Origin: Prevotella sp. UBA4341
GTDB taxonomy: Bacteria; Bacteroidota; Bacteroidia; Bacteroidales; Bacteroidaceae
Direction of reading: 5' to 3'
Assembly: GCA_002393705.1 (NCBI GenBank)
Contig: DGTH01000114.1
Coordinates: 1 to 5,273, forward strand
DNA: 5,273 bases
Part shown: positions 1 through 5,273 of the stretch, piece by piece
Layout of the letters: each line of letters starts with the position of its first letter
Position numbering within the stretch: the first letter of the stretch is position 1
Program-made: the position numbers and the translations under genes
The notes under the pieces: model-generated
Databases searched by the model: none
Told to the model about the DNA's origin: nothing
The model's input: only the letters and a program-made list of their open reading frames with translations

Positions 1-572
1 ACGCCATAATTCTTAGCAGCATAATACTCTGCCAATACGCAAGCGTTGGTATTAGAGTCGTCACCACCGATAATAACGATAGCCTTGATATCCAGCTCAC
101 GGATAATCTCCAGTCCTTTCTCAAACTGGTCAACCTTCTCCAACTTTGTACGACCAGAACCAATCATATCGAAACCACCGGTATTGCGATACTCATCGAT
201 AATCTCCTTGGTGAGTTCCATGTAGTTATGGTCAACCAGACCGCCAGGACCAAGGATAAAACCGAACAGACGGTTCTCGGGGTTCAACTTCTTAATCTGG
301 TCAAACAGACCTGTAATCACGTTGTGTCCACCAGGAGCCTGACCGCCTGACAGGATAATACCCACGTTCATCTTCTTGGTGTTAGCCTCTGTAGCAGGTT
401 CAAACTCTACGATAGGCATACCATAGGTGTTGGGGAAGAGTTGTTTAATCTCCTCCTGATTGCCAACACTCTGAGTTGGTTTACCTTCCTTGATTTTTAC
501 TGCGCCCTGAAGAGCCTTTGGCAACTTGGGCTGATAAGCAGCTCTTGCTTTCTGCAATGCACTCTTTTCCAT
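1..572 (-). CDS. pfp: Pyrophosphate--fructose 6-phosphate 1-phosphotransferase, N-terminal part (cut by window edge)
   Basis: This cytoplasmic glycolytic enzyme phosphorylates fructose 6-phosphate to fructose 1,6-bisphosphate using PPi rather than ATP, and the reaction is reversible. I translated the minus strand from ATG at 572-570; 190 complete codons are visible and the gene continues past position 1. The protein begins MEKSALQKARAAYQPKLP. Seen motifs are SGGQAPGGHN (residues 75-84, phosphate-binding loop), NTGGFD followed by GSGRTK (about 130-143), and GGDDSNTNA (169-177). The second Asp in GGDD, where ATP-dependent enzymes have Gly, is the known marker of PPi specificity. The long N-terminal extension before the first loop fits the long PFP class of roughly 550 residues, so about a third is present. 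No Shine-Dalgarno is seen; the leader is AT-rich, as is usual in Bacteroidetes. It is divergent from the operon to its right. Family identity is very secure. Confidence 0.95.
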   Translation of the reverse strand, partial: MEKSALQKARAAYQPKLPKALQGAVKIKEGKPTQSVGNQEEIKQLFPNTYGMPIVEFEPATEANTKKMNVGIILSGGQAPGGHNVITGLFDQIKKLNPENRLFGFILGPGGLVDHNYMELTKEIIDEYRNTGGFDMIGSGRTKLEKVDQFEKGLEIIRELDIKAIVIIGGDDSNTNACVLAEYYAAKNYG

Positions 573-616
573 AAAACTTAGTTATTATTAATTAATGAAT
601 ATTGCTTTTTGGCTGA

Positions 617-649
617 CAAAATTAATCATTTTCTGCAAGAAATAAGAAA
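617..649 (-). promoter_or_regulatory. Candidate leftward promoter for the phosphofructokinase gene
   Basis: Read on the minus strand, positions 624-617 give TAATTTTG, a perfect match to the Bacteroidetes -7 consensus TAnnTTTG. It would place the transcript start about 38 nt before the ATG at 572. The -33 box is poor: at the usual 19-21 bp spacing there is only TTTC (649-646) instead of TTG. A -7 box this short will occur by chance in AT-rich DNA, so this is a moderate to weak call resting mainly on its position. Confidence 0.4.
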
Positions 650-697
650 GAATGAGGTCTATTTTCTGCTTTTTTAGTTTTTTTGTGACGAAAAACC

Positions 698-727
698 TTG
701 TTAGTTGGAAAATTTTCCGTATCTTTG
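698..727 (+). promoter_or_regulatory. Bacteroidetes sigma-ABfr-type promoter of the rightward operon
   Basis: TTG at 698-700 and TATCTTTG at 720-727 match the Bacteroidetes -33 (TTG) and -7 (TAnnTTTG) elements, with exactly 19 bp between them. The predicted transcript start is around 733-736, giving a leader of about 35 nt before the ATG at 771. Upstream lies a T- and A-rich stretch (about 665-695) that could assist polymerase binding. The spacer holds the perfect palindrome GGAAAATTTTCC (707-718). Both boxes and the spacing are seen directly; activity is inferred. Confidence 0.8.
707..718. repeat. 12-bp perfect palindrome GGAAAATTTTCC in the promoter spacer
   Basis: The sequence GGAAAATTTTCC equals its own reverse complement; the flanking bases (T706, G719) do not extend the symmetry. 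It lies wholly between the -33 and -7 boxes, where a bound dimeric repressor would block polymerase. It could equally be a chance product of AT-rich DNA or simply an A-tract that bends the spacer. No second copy is seen in the window. Confidence 0.45.
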
Positions 728-756
728 GAGTTCAAACAATCATATACATATAAAAT

Positions 757-763
757 GGAGGAG
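757..763 (+). promoter_or_regulatory. Strong Shine-Dalgarno GGAGGAG before the 89-aa gene
   Basis: GGAGGAG ends 7 nt before the ATG at 771, an ideal spacing. It is notable because Bacteroidetes genes generally lack such sites, and none of the other starts in this window has one. It supports 771 as the true start of the first gene in the operon. Confidence 0.75.
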
Positions 764-770
764 ATAATTT

Positions 771-1040
771 ATGAGTAACAAACGACAATTGAAAAAGCAA
801 ATCAACCTTGTCTGCAACGAACTCTTCGTAGACTTCGTAGCAGCTACCTTGTATGGCAAAGACCCTACTGAAGAAAAGGCTGAAGCCATATTGCGCTCAT
901 TGGCACACTTACAAAAGAACTACACCAGCCGCATTTGTCATCCAGAACCTGGCATGCCTGCTAAGAAGTATTTCAAAGATCTGAGAATTAATTTTTCTAA
1001 GGATACACACGAAATCCTGGATCATATTATAAATCTATAA
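771..1040 (+). CDS. Small conserved-looking protein of unknown function (89 aa), first gene of the operon
   Basis: I do not recognise a named family. The start at 771 is fixed by the GGAGGAG site and by the promoter about 45 bp upstream, so this is a real expressed gene. The product has no signal peptide or membrane segment and is probably cytoplasmic. The N-terminus is basic (MSNKRQLKKQ) and is followed by what looks like helical sequence with Cys15 and aromatic residues (ELFVDFVAATLYG); a second helical stretch spans about residues 34-50. A less regular segment around 55-66 carries Cys56 and prolines (CHPEPGMPAKK), and the end is amphipathic. Two cysteines alone do not make a metal site. 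It ends 4 bp before the acyltransferase, so the two are probably co-transcribed. Its codons look more AT-rich than those of the amidase downstream. The function is unknown, and envelope involvement is suggested only by its neighbours. Confidence 0.8.
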   Translation: MSNKRQLKKQINLVCNELFVDFVAATLYGKDPTEEKAEAILRSLAHLQKNYTSRICHPEPGMPAKKYFKDLRINFSKDTHEILDHIINL

Positions 1041-1044
1041 AAAT

Positions 1045-1599
1045 ATGTGGAAAGCATTTTGTAATTGGCTACTTTACAAACGTATGGGGTGGACCTCGGT
1101 GATTACGGAGGCTCACCCCGACAAGTATATTATCTGTTTAGCCCCTCACACCAGCAACTGGGACTTCATCATTGGTCAGCTATACAACGGCGCAACGGGC
1201 ATGAGCAGCAATTTCCTGATGAAGAAAGAGTGGTTCTTCTGGCCCCTCGGTCCTATCTTCAAGCGACTGGGCGGCATCCCCGTTTGGCGCTCCAAGCACA
1301 CCAGCATGACCGACAATCTGGCTGAGACTGCCAAGCGTGTTCCATCGTTCCGTCTCTGCATCACCCCCGAGGGCACCCGTTCTGCCAACCCAGAATGGAA
1401 GAAGGGGTTTTATTATATTGCCCAGAAAGCCGAACTGCCTATTCTTCTGTATGGTGTAGATTACGAGCGACGGCTCATCGAATGCACAAAAACAATCATT
1501 CCAAACGGCGACATCGACCAACAGATGCGCGAAATCAAGACATATTTTAGCAAGTTCAAGGGCAAGAAGCCCGAAAACTTTACCATAGGTGACATCTAA
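1045..1599 (+). CDS. Short PlsC-like lysophospholipid/glycerol acyltransferase
   Basis: This is probably an acyltransferase of the PlsC (LPLAT/AGPAT) superfamily, which transfers an acyl chain from acyl-CoA or acyl-ACP to a lysophospholipid-type acceptor at the inner face of the cytoplasmic membrane. The family blocks are visible in order: the catalytic HX4D box HTSNWD (His35 to Asp40), the acceptor-binding block GGIPVWR (76-82), and TPEGTR (107-112), a variant of the usual FPEGTR. The segment ELPILLYGVDY (about 130-140) fits block IV. At 184 residues it is shorter than typical PlsC (about 240) and lacks an obvious N-terminal transmembrane helix, so it would attach peripherally through its hydrophobic and Trp-rich surface (WFFWPLGPIF, 63-72). 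Its exact acceptor cannot be told; it could act on lysophosphatidate, another lysolipid, or an aminoacyl-lipid precursor. Its TAA overlaps the next ATG (TAATG), which suggests translational coupling with the amidase gene. Confidence 0.88.
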   Translation: MWKAFCNWLLYKRMGWTSVITEAHPDKYIICLAPHTSNWDFIIGQLYNGATGMSSNFLMKKEWFFWPLGPIFKRLGGIPVWRSKHTSMTDNLAETAKRVPSFRLCITPEGTRSANPEWKKGFYYIAQKAELPILLYGVDYERRLIECTKTIIPNGDIDQQMREIKTYFSKFKGKKPENFTIGDI

Positions 1600-4487
1600 T
1601 GAGAAAAATTACTATTGTACTGCTCCTGACGGCCTTCCTCTTCGGTAACGAAGCATTGGCACAAGTCAACACAAAGACCATCGAGGACAAACTGGAAAAT
1701 TATTTCAAGACATACAAACCGCAGGGTGCTCAGTTCTCGCGGGCTGCCCATCTTGACGAATTACTCATCGACGATGAAGCCGAAAAGCTCATTGTCAAGA
1801 CCAACGATGCCTTTGCCGAACAGAGTTTTACAACGCAGGTGGTCGAGAGTATTTACAACGATATCAAGGAACTGCTGCCCTCACCCTATGACGACTATTA
1901 TCTGGAGGTTCAGACGCACAATTATGAGTTGAAGCAACTGGTGCCCAACCGATTGCTCAAGCATAAAGACAACTCGCGAATGTGGGGCCGCATTGACTAT
2001 CATGGGCGACCATGGGTGGAAAACATTTCCAAACCGCATCACATCACTGAGGGACTGCAAGGGCGACACCTTTCCGTTTGGGCCAGTCACGGCCGCTACT
2101 ACGATGTCAAGTCGGAACAATGGAAATGGCAGCGCCCCCGTCTCTTCGGCACTACCGAAGACCTCTTTACCCAAACCATCGTGGTGCCCTACCTCATCCC
2201 GATGCTCGAAAATGCAGGAGCCATTGTCTTCACACCACGTGAACGGGCTTGGCAACGTCAGGAAATCATTGTCGATAACGACGGCAACAAGCGCCATTAT
2301 ATTGAAGCCACAGCTCACGGCAAATGGCGTGACTGTCCGCAGCCAGGCTTTGCCTACCATGATTCGGCTTACGTTGACAACGAGAATCCTTTTGAGTCAG
2401 GTACCGCCCGTATGGTGAAGACCACCACCAGCACCAGTCGCTATTCGCTCGCCAGCTATCAGCCCTATTTCCCAACCGAGGGACGTTATGCCGTCTATGT
2501 GAGTTACCAGACCGTGGACGGCAGCATCGACAATGCCGAATATACCGTATGGCACAAGGGCGAGCGCACCGTTTTCCATGTCAACCAACAGATGGGCGGT
2601 GGTACATGGGTCTATCTGGGCACCTTCGATTTTGATCAGGGATACAGCGAGTTCAACCGTGTCACTATCACCAATCAGAGCGACCATAGTGGTGTGGTGA
2701 CCACCGATGCCGTACGCTTCGGAGGCGGTATGGGCAACATCCGTCGCGGTCTTTCAGTCAGCGGTATGCCTCGTGCTGTTGAGGGAGCCCGTTACTATGC
2801 CCAGTGGGCTGGTATGCCCTACTCCGTCTATAGTAGTCGCGAGGGTACTGACGATTATGCCGACGACATCAACGTGCGTTCCAATATGACCAACTATCTG
2901 GCTGGCGGTTCTCCCTTTGTTCCTGACACCACAGGACTGCGTGTGCCCATCGAACTGTCGCTTGCCGTTCATAGCGATGCTGGCTATGCTAAGGACTTCC
3001 ATTCACTGATAGGCACCCTGTCCATCGTCACCACCAAGAGCAACGAGGGAAAGTTGCACAGCGGTCTCTCCCGACTGGCCTCACGCGACTTCTCTGATGC
3101 CCTGCTCACCAATGTCACACAGGAGTTGCAAAACAAGTACGGACGTTGGAACCGACGCGAGCTCTACGACCGTAATTATTCCGAGTCGCGTGTGCCGGCA
3201 GTACCGAGTGCCATCCTCGAAACCCTCTCCCATCAGAGTTTCCCTGATATGCGTTATGGTTTGGACCCCACCTTCCGATTCACCTTGGCACGCATCATCT
3301 ATAAGACCATTCTGCGCTACGTCGGCGAACAGCACGGTCAAGACTGTGTAGTTACCCCACTGGCTCCCACCAACTTCCGCATCAGCCTCTCCAAGGACAA
3401 GGCTCACCTCGAATGGGACGGTGTTAGCGATCCGCAGGAGTCGTCGGCTAACCCCACTGGCTATATTGTCTATACGTCACAGGGTGGTGCCGATTTCGAT
3501 AATGGTGTCTATGTCAAGGGACATCAACATGAGGTGGAACTCATGCCCGATATGCTCTACCACTTCAAGGTGGTGGCTGCCAACAAGGGTGGCATCAGTT
3601 TCCCCACCGAGGTACTCTCTGCCTATTATCACCCTAAGGCCAAGAAGACCGTCATGATTATCAATGGTTTCCATCGCCTGTCGGCACCAGCCGTTGTCAA
3701 TAGCGATGATGCCAAGGGCTTTGACATCGACCTCGACCCAGGTATCACCTACGGAACTACTGCTGGATGGGTAGGCAGACAGCGCACCTTCAGCACGGAG
3801 CAGGCTGGCGGCGAGAGTTCCTTCGACTTCGGATGGAGCAGTGACGAACTGGCAGGACAGTTTATTGCGGGCAACGACTTCAACTACGTCGCCACGCATG
3901 CCAAAGCCATCGCCTCTGCCCAAGAATACAATATTGTGAGTGCGTCGAGCAAAGCCATCGACAGCGGCAAACTCAAATTGAAGGGATATGCACTCATCGA
4001 CCTCGTGTTGGGATTGGAGCGCAACGACGGCTATAGTCTTACGTTCTACAAGACGTTCACGGCTCCCATGCGTAAGGCGTTGCACGACTACGCCCGTCGT
4101 GGTGGCGGTGCCCTGCTGGTCAGCGGAGCCTACGTCGGCACCGACATCATGGGCAGTGAGGAAGAGCAGTTCGTCAACCAGACCCTCAAATGCAGCTATG
4201 GCGGACAGTATCGCGGACAGAGTAACAGCGTCGAGGGATTGGGTACCCACATCGACTATTACAACACCCTCAACGAAGAGCATTATGCTGCCACCTCTGC
4301 CGACATTCTCTCGCCACAGCAATCTGCCTATGCCGTCATGCGCTATGCCGACGGCCACGATGCTGCTGTCGCTTATAAGGACAACCACTATCGTTCGTTC
4401 ACGATGGGCTTTCCTTTTGAGTGCATCAAAAGCCGTCAGCAGCAGGGTTCTATCATGCGTGGAATATTAAATTTCCTATTAAAATAA
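1599..4487 (+). CDS. Exported multidomain N-acetylmuramoyl-L-alanine amidase with golvesin-type, FN3 and GATase-like domains
   Basis: This is probably a periplasmic or surface zinc amidase that cuts the bond between MurNAc and the stem-peptide L-Ala. A signal peptide (residues 1-21, cleavage after ALA) opens the 962-aa protein. After an N-terminal helical region (about 23-150), Amidase_3-like elements appear in order: ASHGRYY (His164, first Zn ligand), TTEDLF (Glu187, second), GAIVFTPRER (207-216), DDINVRSNMTNYL (422-434), LAVHSDAG (His458, third) and PSAILETLSHQSFPD (Glu541, catalytic). Between 216 and 405 the fold is interrupted by a golvesin/xanthan-lyase-CBD-like beta domain (about 265-376; it includes the stretches NAEYTVWHKG and GGGTWVYLGTFDF and ends TTDAVRFGGG). 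An FN3 domain follows (about 588-678), then a Rossmann-like GATase/ThuA-like region (about 683-962, with YARRGGGALLVSGAYVGTD and a closing GFPFE). Relatives have often been labelled 'xanthan lyase' from the golvesin domain alone; the zinc-ligand pattern makes amidase the better call. Ligand assignments are by motif, not structure. It overlaps the acyltransferase gene by 1 nt. Confidence 0.85.
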   Translation: MRKITIVLLLTAFLFGNEALAQVNTKTIEDKLENYFKTYKPQGAQFSRAAHLDELLIDDEAEKLIVKTNDAFAEQSFTTQVVESIYNDIKELLPSPYDDYYLEVQTHNYELKQLVPNRLLKHKDNSRMWGRIDYHGRPWVENISKPHHITEGLQGRHLSVWASHGRYYDVKSEQWKWQRPRLFGTTEDLFTQTIVVPYLIPMLENAGAIVFTPRERAWQRQEIIVDNDGNKRHYIEATAHGKWRDCPQPGFAYHDSAYVDNENPFESGTARMVKTTTSTSRYSLASYQPYFPTEGRYAVYVSYQTVDGSIDNAEYTVWHKGERTVFHVNQQMGGGTWVYLGTFDFDQGYSEFNRVTITNQSDHSGVVTTDAVRFGGGMGNIRRGLSVSGMPRAVEGARYYAQWAGMPYSVYSSREGTDDYADDINVRSNMTNYLAGGSPFVPDTTGLRVPIELSLAVHSDAGYAKDFHSLIGTLSIVTTKSNEGKLHSGLSRLASRDFSDALLTNVTQELQNKYGRWNRRELYDRNYSESRVPAVPSAILETLSHQSFPDMRYGLDPTFRFTLARIIYKTILRYVGEQHGQDCVVTPLAPTNFRISLSKDKAHLEWDGVSDPQESSANPTGYIVYTSQGGADFDNGVYVKGHQHEVELMPDMLYHFKVVAANKGGISFPTEVLSAYYHPKAKKTVMIINGFHRLSAPAVVNSDDAKGFDIDLDPGITYGTTAGWVGRQRTFSTEQAGGESSFDFGWSSDELAGQFIAGNDFNYVATHAKAIASAQEYNIVSASSKAIDSGKLKLKGYALIDLVLGLERNDGYSLTFYKTFTAPMRKALHDYARRGGGALLVSGAYVGTDIMGSEEEQFVNQTLKCSYGGQYRGQSNSVEGLGTHIDYYNTLNEEHYAATSADILSPQQSAYAVMRYADGHDAAVAYKDNHYRSFTMGFPFECIKSRQQQGSIMRGILNFLLK

Positions 4488-4508
4488 CAAACTAAAAATC
4501 AATTAACT

Positions 4509-4856
4509 ATGTACAAGATTCAAACCAATTCAAGCGGTACGCGAAACATTGAAATCAGCGAAACCCATCTGGAGACTATTGAAAAGTATCAACTCTTCCG
4601 TGATCTCATCGATTCCAACGGTTATGTAGATGAACAGGTTCTCGACAAACTGAAACTCAACATCCGTTCCATGCTGGAGTCTGATGCCGGCAAGGACAAG
4701 AATCTGCTCGACCTCTGTCTCGATGTCATCTATCATCAGAACATGAAGGCCTACGGTCTGCAACAGCTCGTGCTGCTCTTCATCAATTGGAAGAACCGCG
4801 GCAATGCCAATCTCGGCATGACGACACGTGCTTTCCAAGGAACTCCGTTTAATTAA
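4509..4856 (+). CDS. Unknown 115-aa cytoplasmic protein
   Basis: I do not recognise this family. The ATG at 4509 follows an AT-rich 21-bp gap with no Shine-Dalgarno and no terminator, so the gene probably shares the operon transcript. The product lacks a signal peptide or membrane helix. Residues 1-15 look extended (MYKIQTNSSGTRN), and residues 16-95 look mostly helical and acidic, with regular Leu/Ile spacing (YQLFRDLIDSNGYVDEQ; LLDLCLDVIYHQNMK), which suggests a small helical bundle or a protein-binding domain. The C-terminus is Gly/Asn/Thr-rich and probably loose (NRGNANLGMTTRAFQGTPFN). Codon use resembles that of the amidase gene, so it looks native rather than recently acquired. It ends 10 bp before the probable start of the ygiQ-like gene. 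It may be a conserved Bacteroidales protein, but that cannot be tested here. Confidence 0.8.
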   Translation: MYKIQTNSSGTRNIEISETHLETIEKYQLFRDLIDSNGYVDEQVLDKLKLNIRSMLESDAGKDKNLLDLCLDVIYHQNMKAYGLQQLVLLFINWKNRGNANLGMTTRAFQGTPFN

Positions 4857-4883
4857 AAGTTGAAAGTTGAAAGTTGAGAGTTA
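4856..4883 (+). repeat. Heptamer tandem repeat (AAAGTTG), three perfect copies plus one degenerate
   Basis: AAAGTTG occurs at 4856-4862, 4863-4869 and 4870-4876, followed by AGAGTTA (4877-4883), which has two mismatches. The array starts on the last base of the 115-aa gene's stop codon and runs into the 5' end of the ygiQ-like gene, supplying its likely TTG start at 4867. From memory, GTTGAAAGTTGAGAGTT-like strings are common between genes in Prevotella and relatives, so this may be a dispersed family rather than a local oddity. Confidence 0.85.
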
Positions 4884-5273
4884 TAGACTGACGGATTTTC
4901 TTCCTACGACAAAGAAGGAGTTGGAACTACGAGGGTGGGATTACGTGGATGTAATCCTATTCTCGGGCGATGCCTACGTTGACCATCCGTCGTTCGGGGC
5001 TGCCGTCATCGGACGCGTACTGGAAAATGCCGGCTATCGGGTGGCTATCGTGCCACAACCCGACTGGCACGGCGACTTCCGCGATTTCAAGAAGTTGGGG
5101 CGACCGCGTCTCTTCTTCGGCATCGCTCCTGGTTGTATGGACTCTATGGTGAATAAATACACGGCCAATCGCCGTCTGCGCTCCGAGGATGCCTACAGCC
5201 CTGACGGACGTCACGACATGCGACCCGAATATCCCACCATCGTCTATAGTCAGATTCTGCGTCAGCTCTATCC
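4867..5273 (+). CDS. ygiQ: YgiQ family (UPF0313) radical SAM protein, N-terminal part (cut by window edge)
   Basis: The reading frame from 4867 to the right edge gives 135 complete codons closely resembling the N-terminal domain of E. coli YgiQ. Recognisable stretches are GDAYVDHPSFG (residues 34-44), VPQPDW (62-67), LFFGIAPGCMDSMVNKYT (82-99) and EDAYSPDG (107-114), each with a clear counterpart in YgiQ. The radical SAM cysteine cluster of this family lies further along and is outside the window, so catalytic competence cannot be judged. The family is iron-sulfur/SAM-type and cytoplasmic, with no established substrate. I placed the start at TTG 4867 (reading MKVESYRLTDFLPTT) because there is no in-frame ATG between the in-frame stop TGA at 4861 and the conserved region, and the resulting length fits relatives that begin shortly before a YxLTDxLP stretch. 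CTG at 4888 is a less likely alternative. It is preceded by only 10 bp, so it is probably the last visible gene of the operon. Confidence 0.92.
   Translation, partial: MKVESYRLTDFLPTTKKELELRGWDYVDVILFSGDAYVDHPSFGAAVIGRVLENAGYRVAIVPQPDWHGDFRDFKKLGRPRLFFGIAPGCMDSMVNKYTANRRLRSEDAYSPDGRHDMRPEYPTIVYSQILRQLY

Noticed and set aside
677..696. Inverted repeat GTTTTT ... AAAAAC with an 8-nt loop, considered as a terminator
   Set aside because: It is upstream of both divergent genes, so there is no transcript for it to end, and its stem is almost all A-T. More likely AT-rich upstream promoter DNA.
755..778. A seven-codon mini-ORF (ATG at 755, TAA at 776) overlapping the start of the 89-aa gene
   Set aside because: Its ATG overlaps the strong Shine-Dalgarno itself, leaving no ribosome site of its own, and the peptide MEEIIYE has no attenuator character such as codon runs. 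Probably chance.
3477..4388. A 303-codon open frame on the minus strand inside the amidase gene
   Set aside because: It lies antisense to well-supported coding sequence, its translation is a low-complexity Val/Gly/Asp-rich string with no recognisable domain, and it has no promoter or ribosome site. It is a shadow of the plus-strand codon bias.
3988..4470. A 160-codon plus-strand frame within the amidase C-terminal region
   Set aside because: It is out of frame with the amidase, rich in Ser/Thr/Arg and without domain character. The amidase frame here has clear alpha/beta fold pattern.
1599..4487. Annotation of the large protein as a xanthan lyase
   Set aside because: The only similarity would be the golvesin/Xly-CBD-like module. 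The ordered His-Glu-His plus Glu motifs fit a zinc amidase, and no polysaccharide-lyase catalytic domain is seen.
1..5273. CRISPR array, insertion sequence, tRNA/rRNA gene or integration site
   Set aside because: No spaced direct repeats, transposase-like reading frame, terminal inverted repeats or cloverleaf-like sequence was seen on reading through both strands; the only tandem repeat is the short heptamer at 4856-4883.

Overview
The window looks like chromosomal DNA from a Bacteroidales bacterium, most likely a Prevotella or Bacteroides relative. The evidence is a textbook Bacteroidetes housekeeping promoter (TTG, 19 bp, TATCTTTG), a PPi-type phosphofructokinase of the long bacterial/plant-beta kind, and a golvesin-domain secreted amidase typical of this order. 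The genus is an inference; nothing in the window fixes it.

Layout. Positions 1-572, on the minus strand, hold the N-terminal third of a pyrophosphate-dependent phosphofructokinase that runs off the left edge. A 198-bp AT-rich divergent intergenic region (573-770) carries a good rightward promoter with a 12-bp perfect palindrome in its spacer, and a weaker leftward promoter candidate. From 771 to the right edge, five genes on the plus strand are packed with gaps of 4, -1, 21 and 10 bp: a small unknown protein (89 aa), a short PlsC-type lysophospholipid acyltransferase (184 aa), a large exported multidomain zinc amidase (962 aa), another small unknown protein (115 aa), and the start of a YgiQ/UPF0313 radical-SAM family gene that runs off the right edge. 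No terminator is visible inside this cluster, so it is best read as one operon.

How the genes fit together. The acyltransferase (membrane lipid) and the amidase (peptidoglycan) overlap in a TAATG and both point to envelope work. The two small proteins are unassigned. YgiQ-type proteins have no settled function. The left-hand phosphofructokinase is a separate, divergently transcribed glycolytic gene.

The most interesting points are the amidase, whose catalytic fold appears to be interrupted by a golvesin/Xly-type beta domain and extended by FN3 and GATase-like domains; the palindrome inside the operon promoter; and a heptamer tandem repeat that supplies the probable TTG start of the ygiQ-like gene. 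I see no mobile element, CRISPR array, tRNA or rRNA, and no convincing evidence for a wholly new system.
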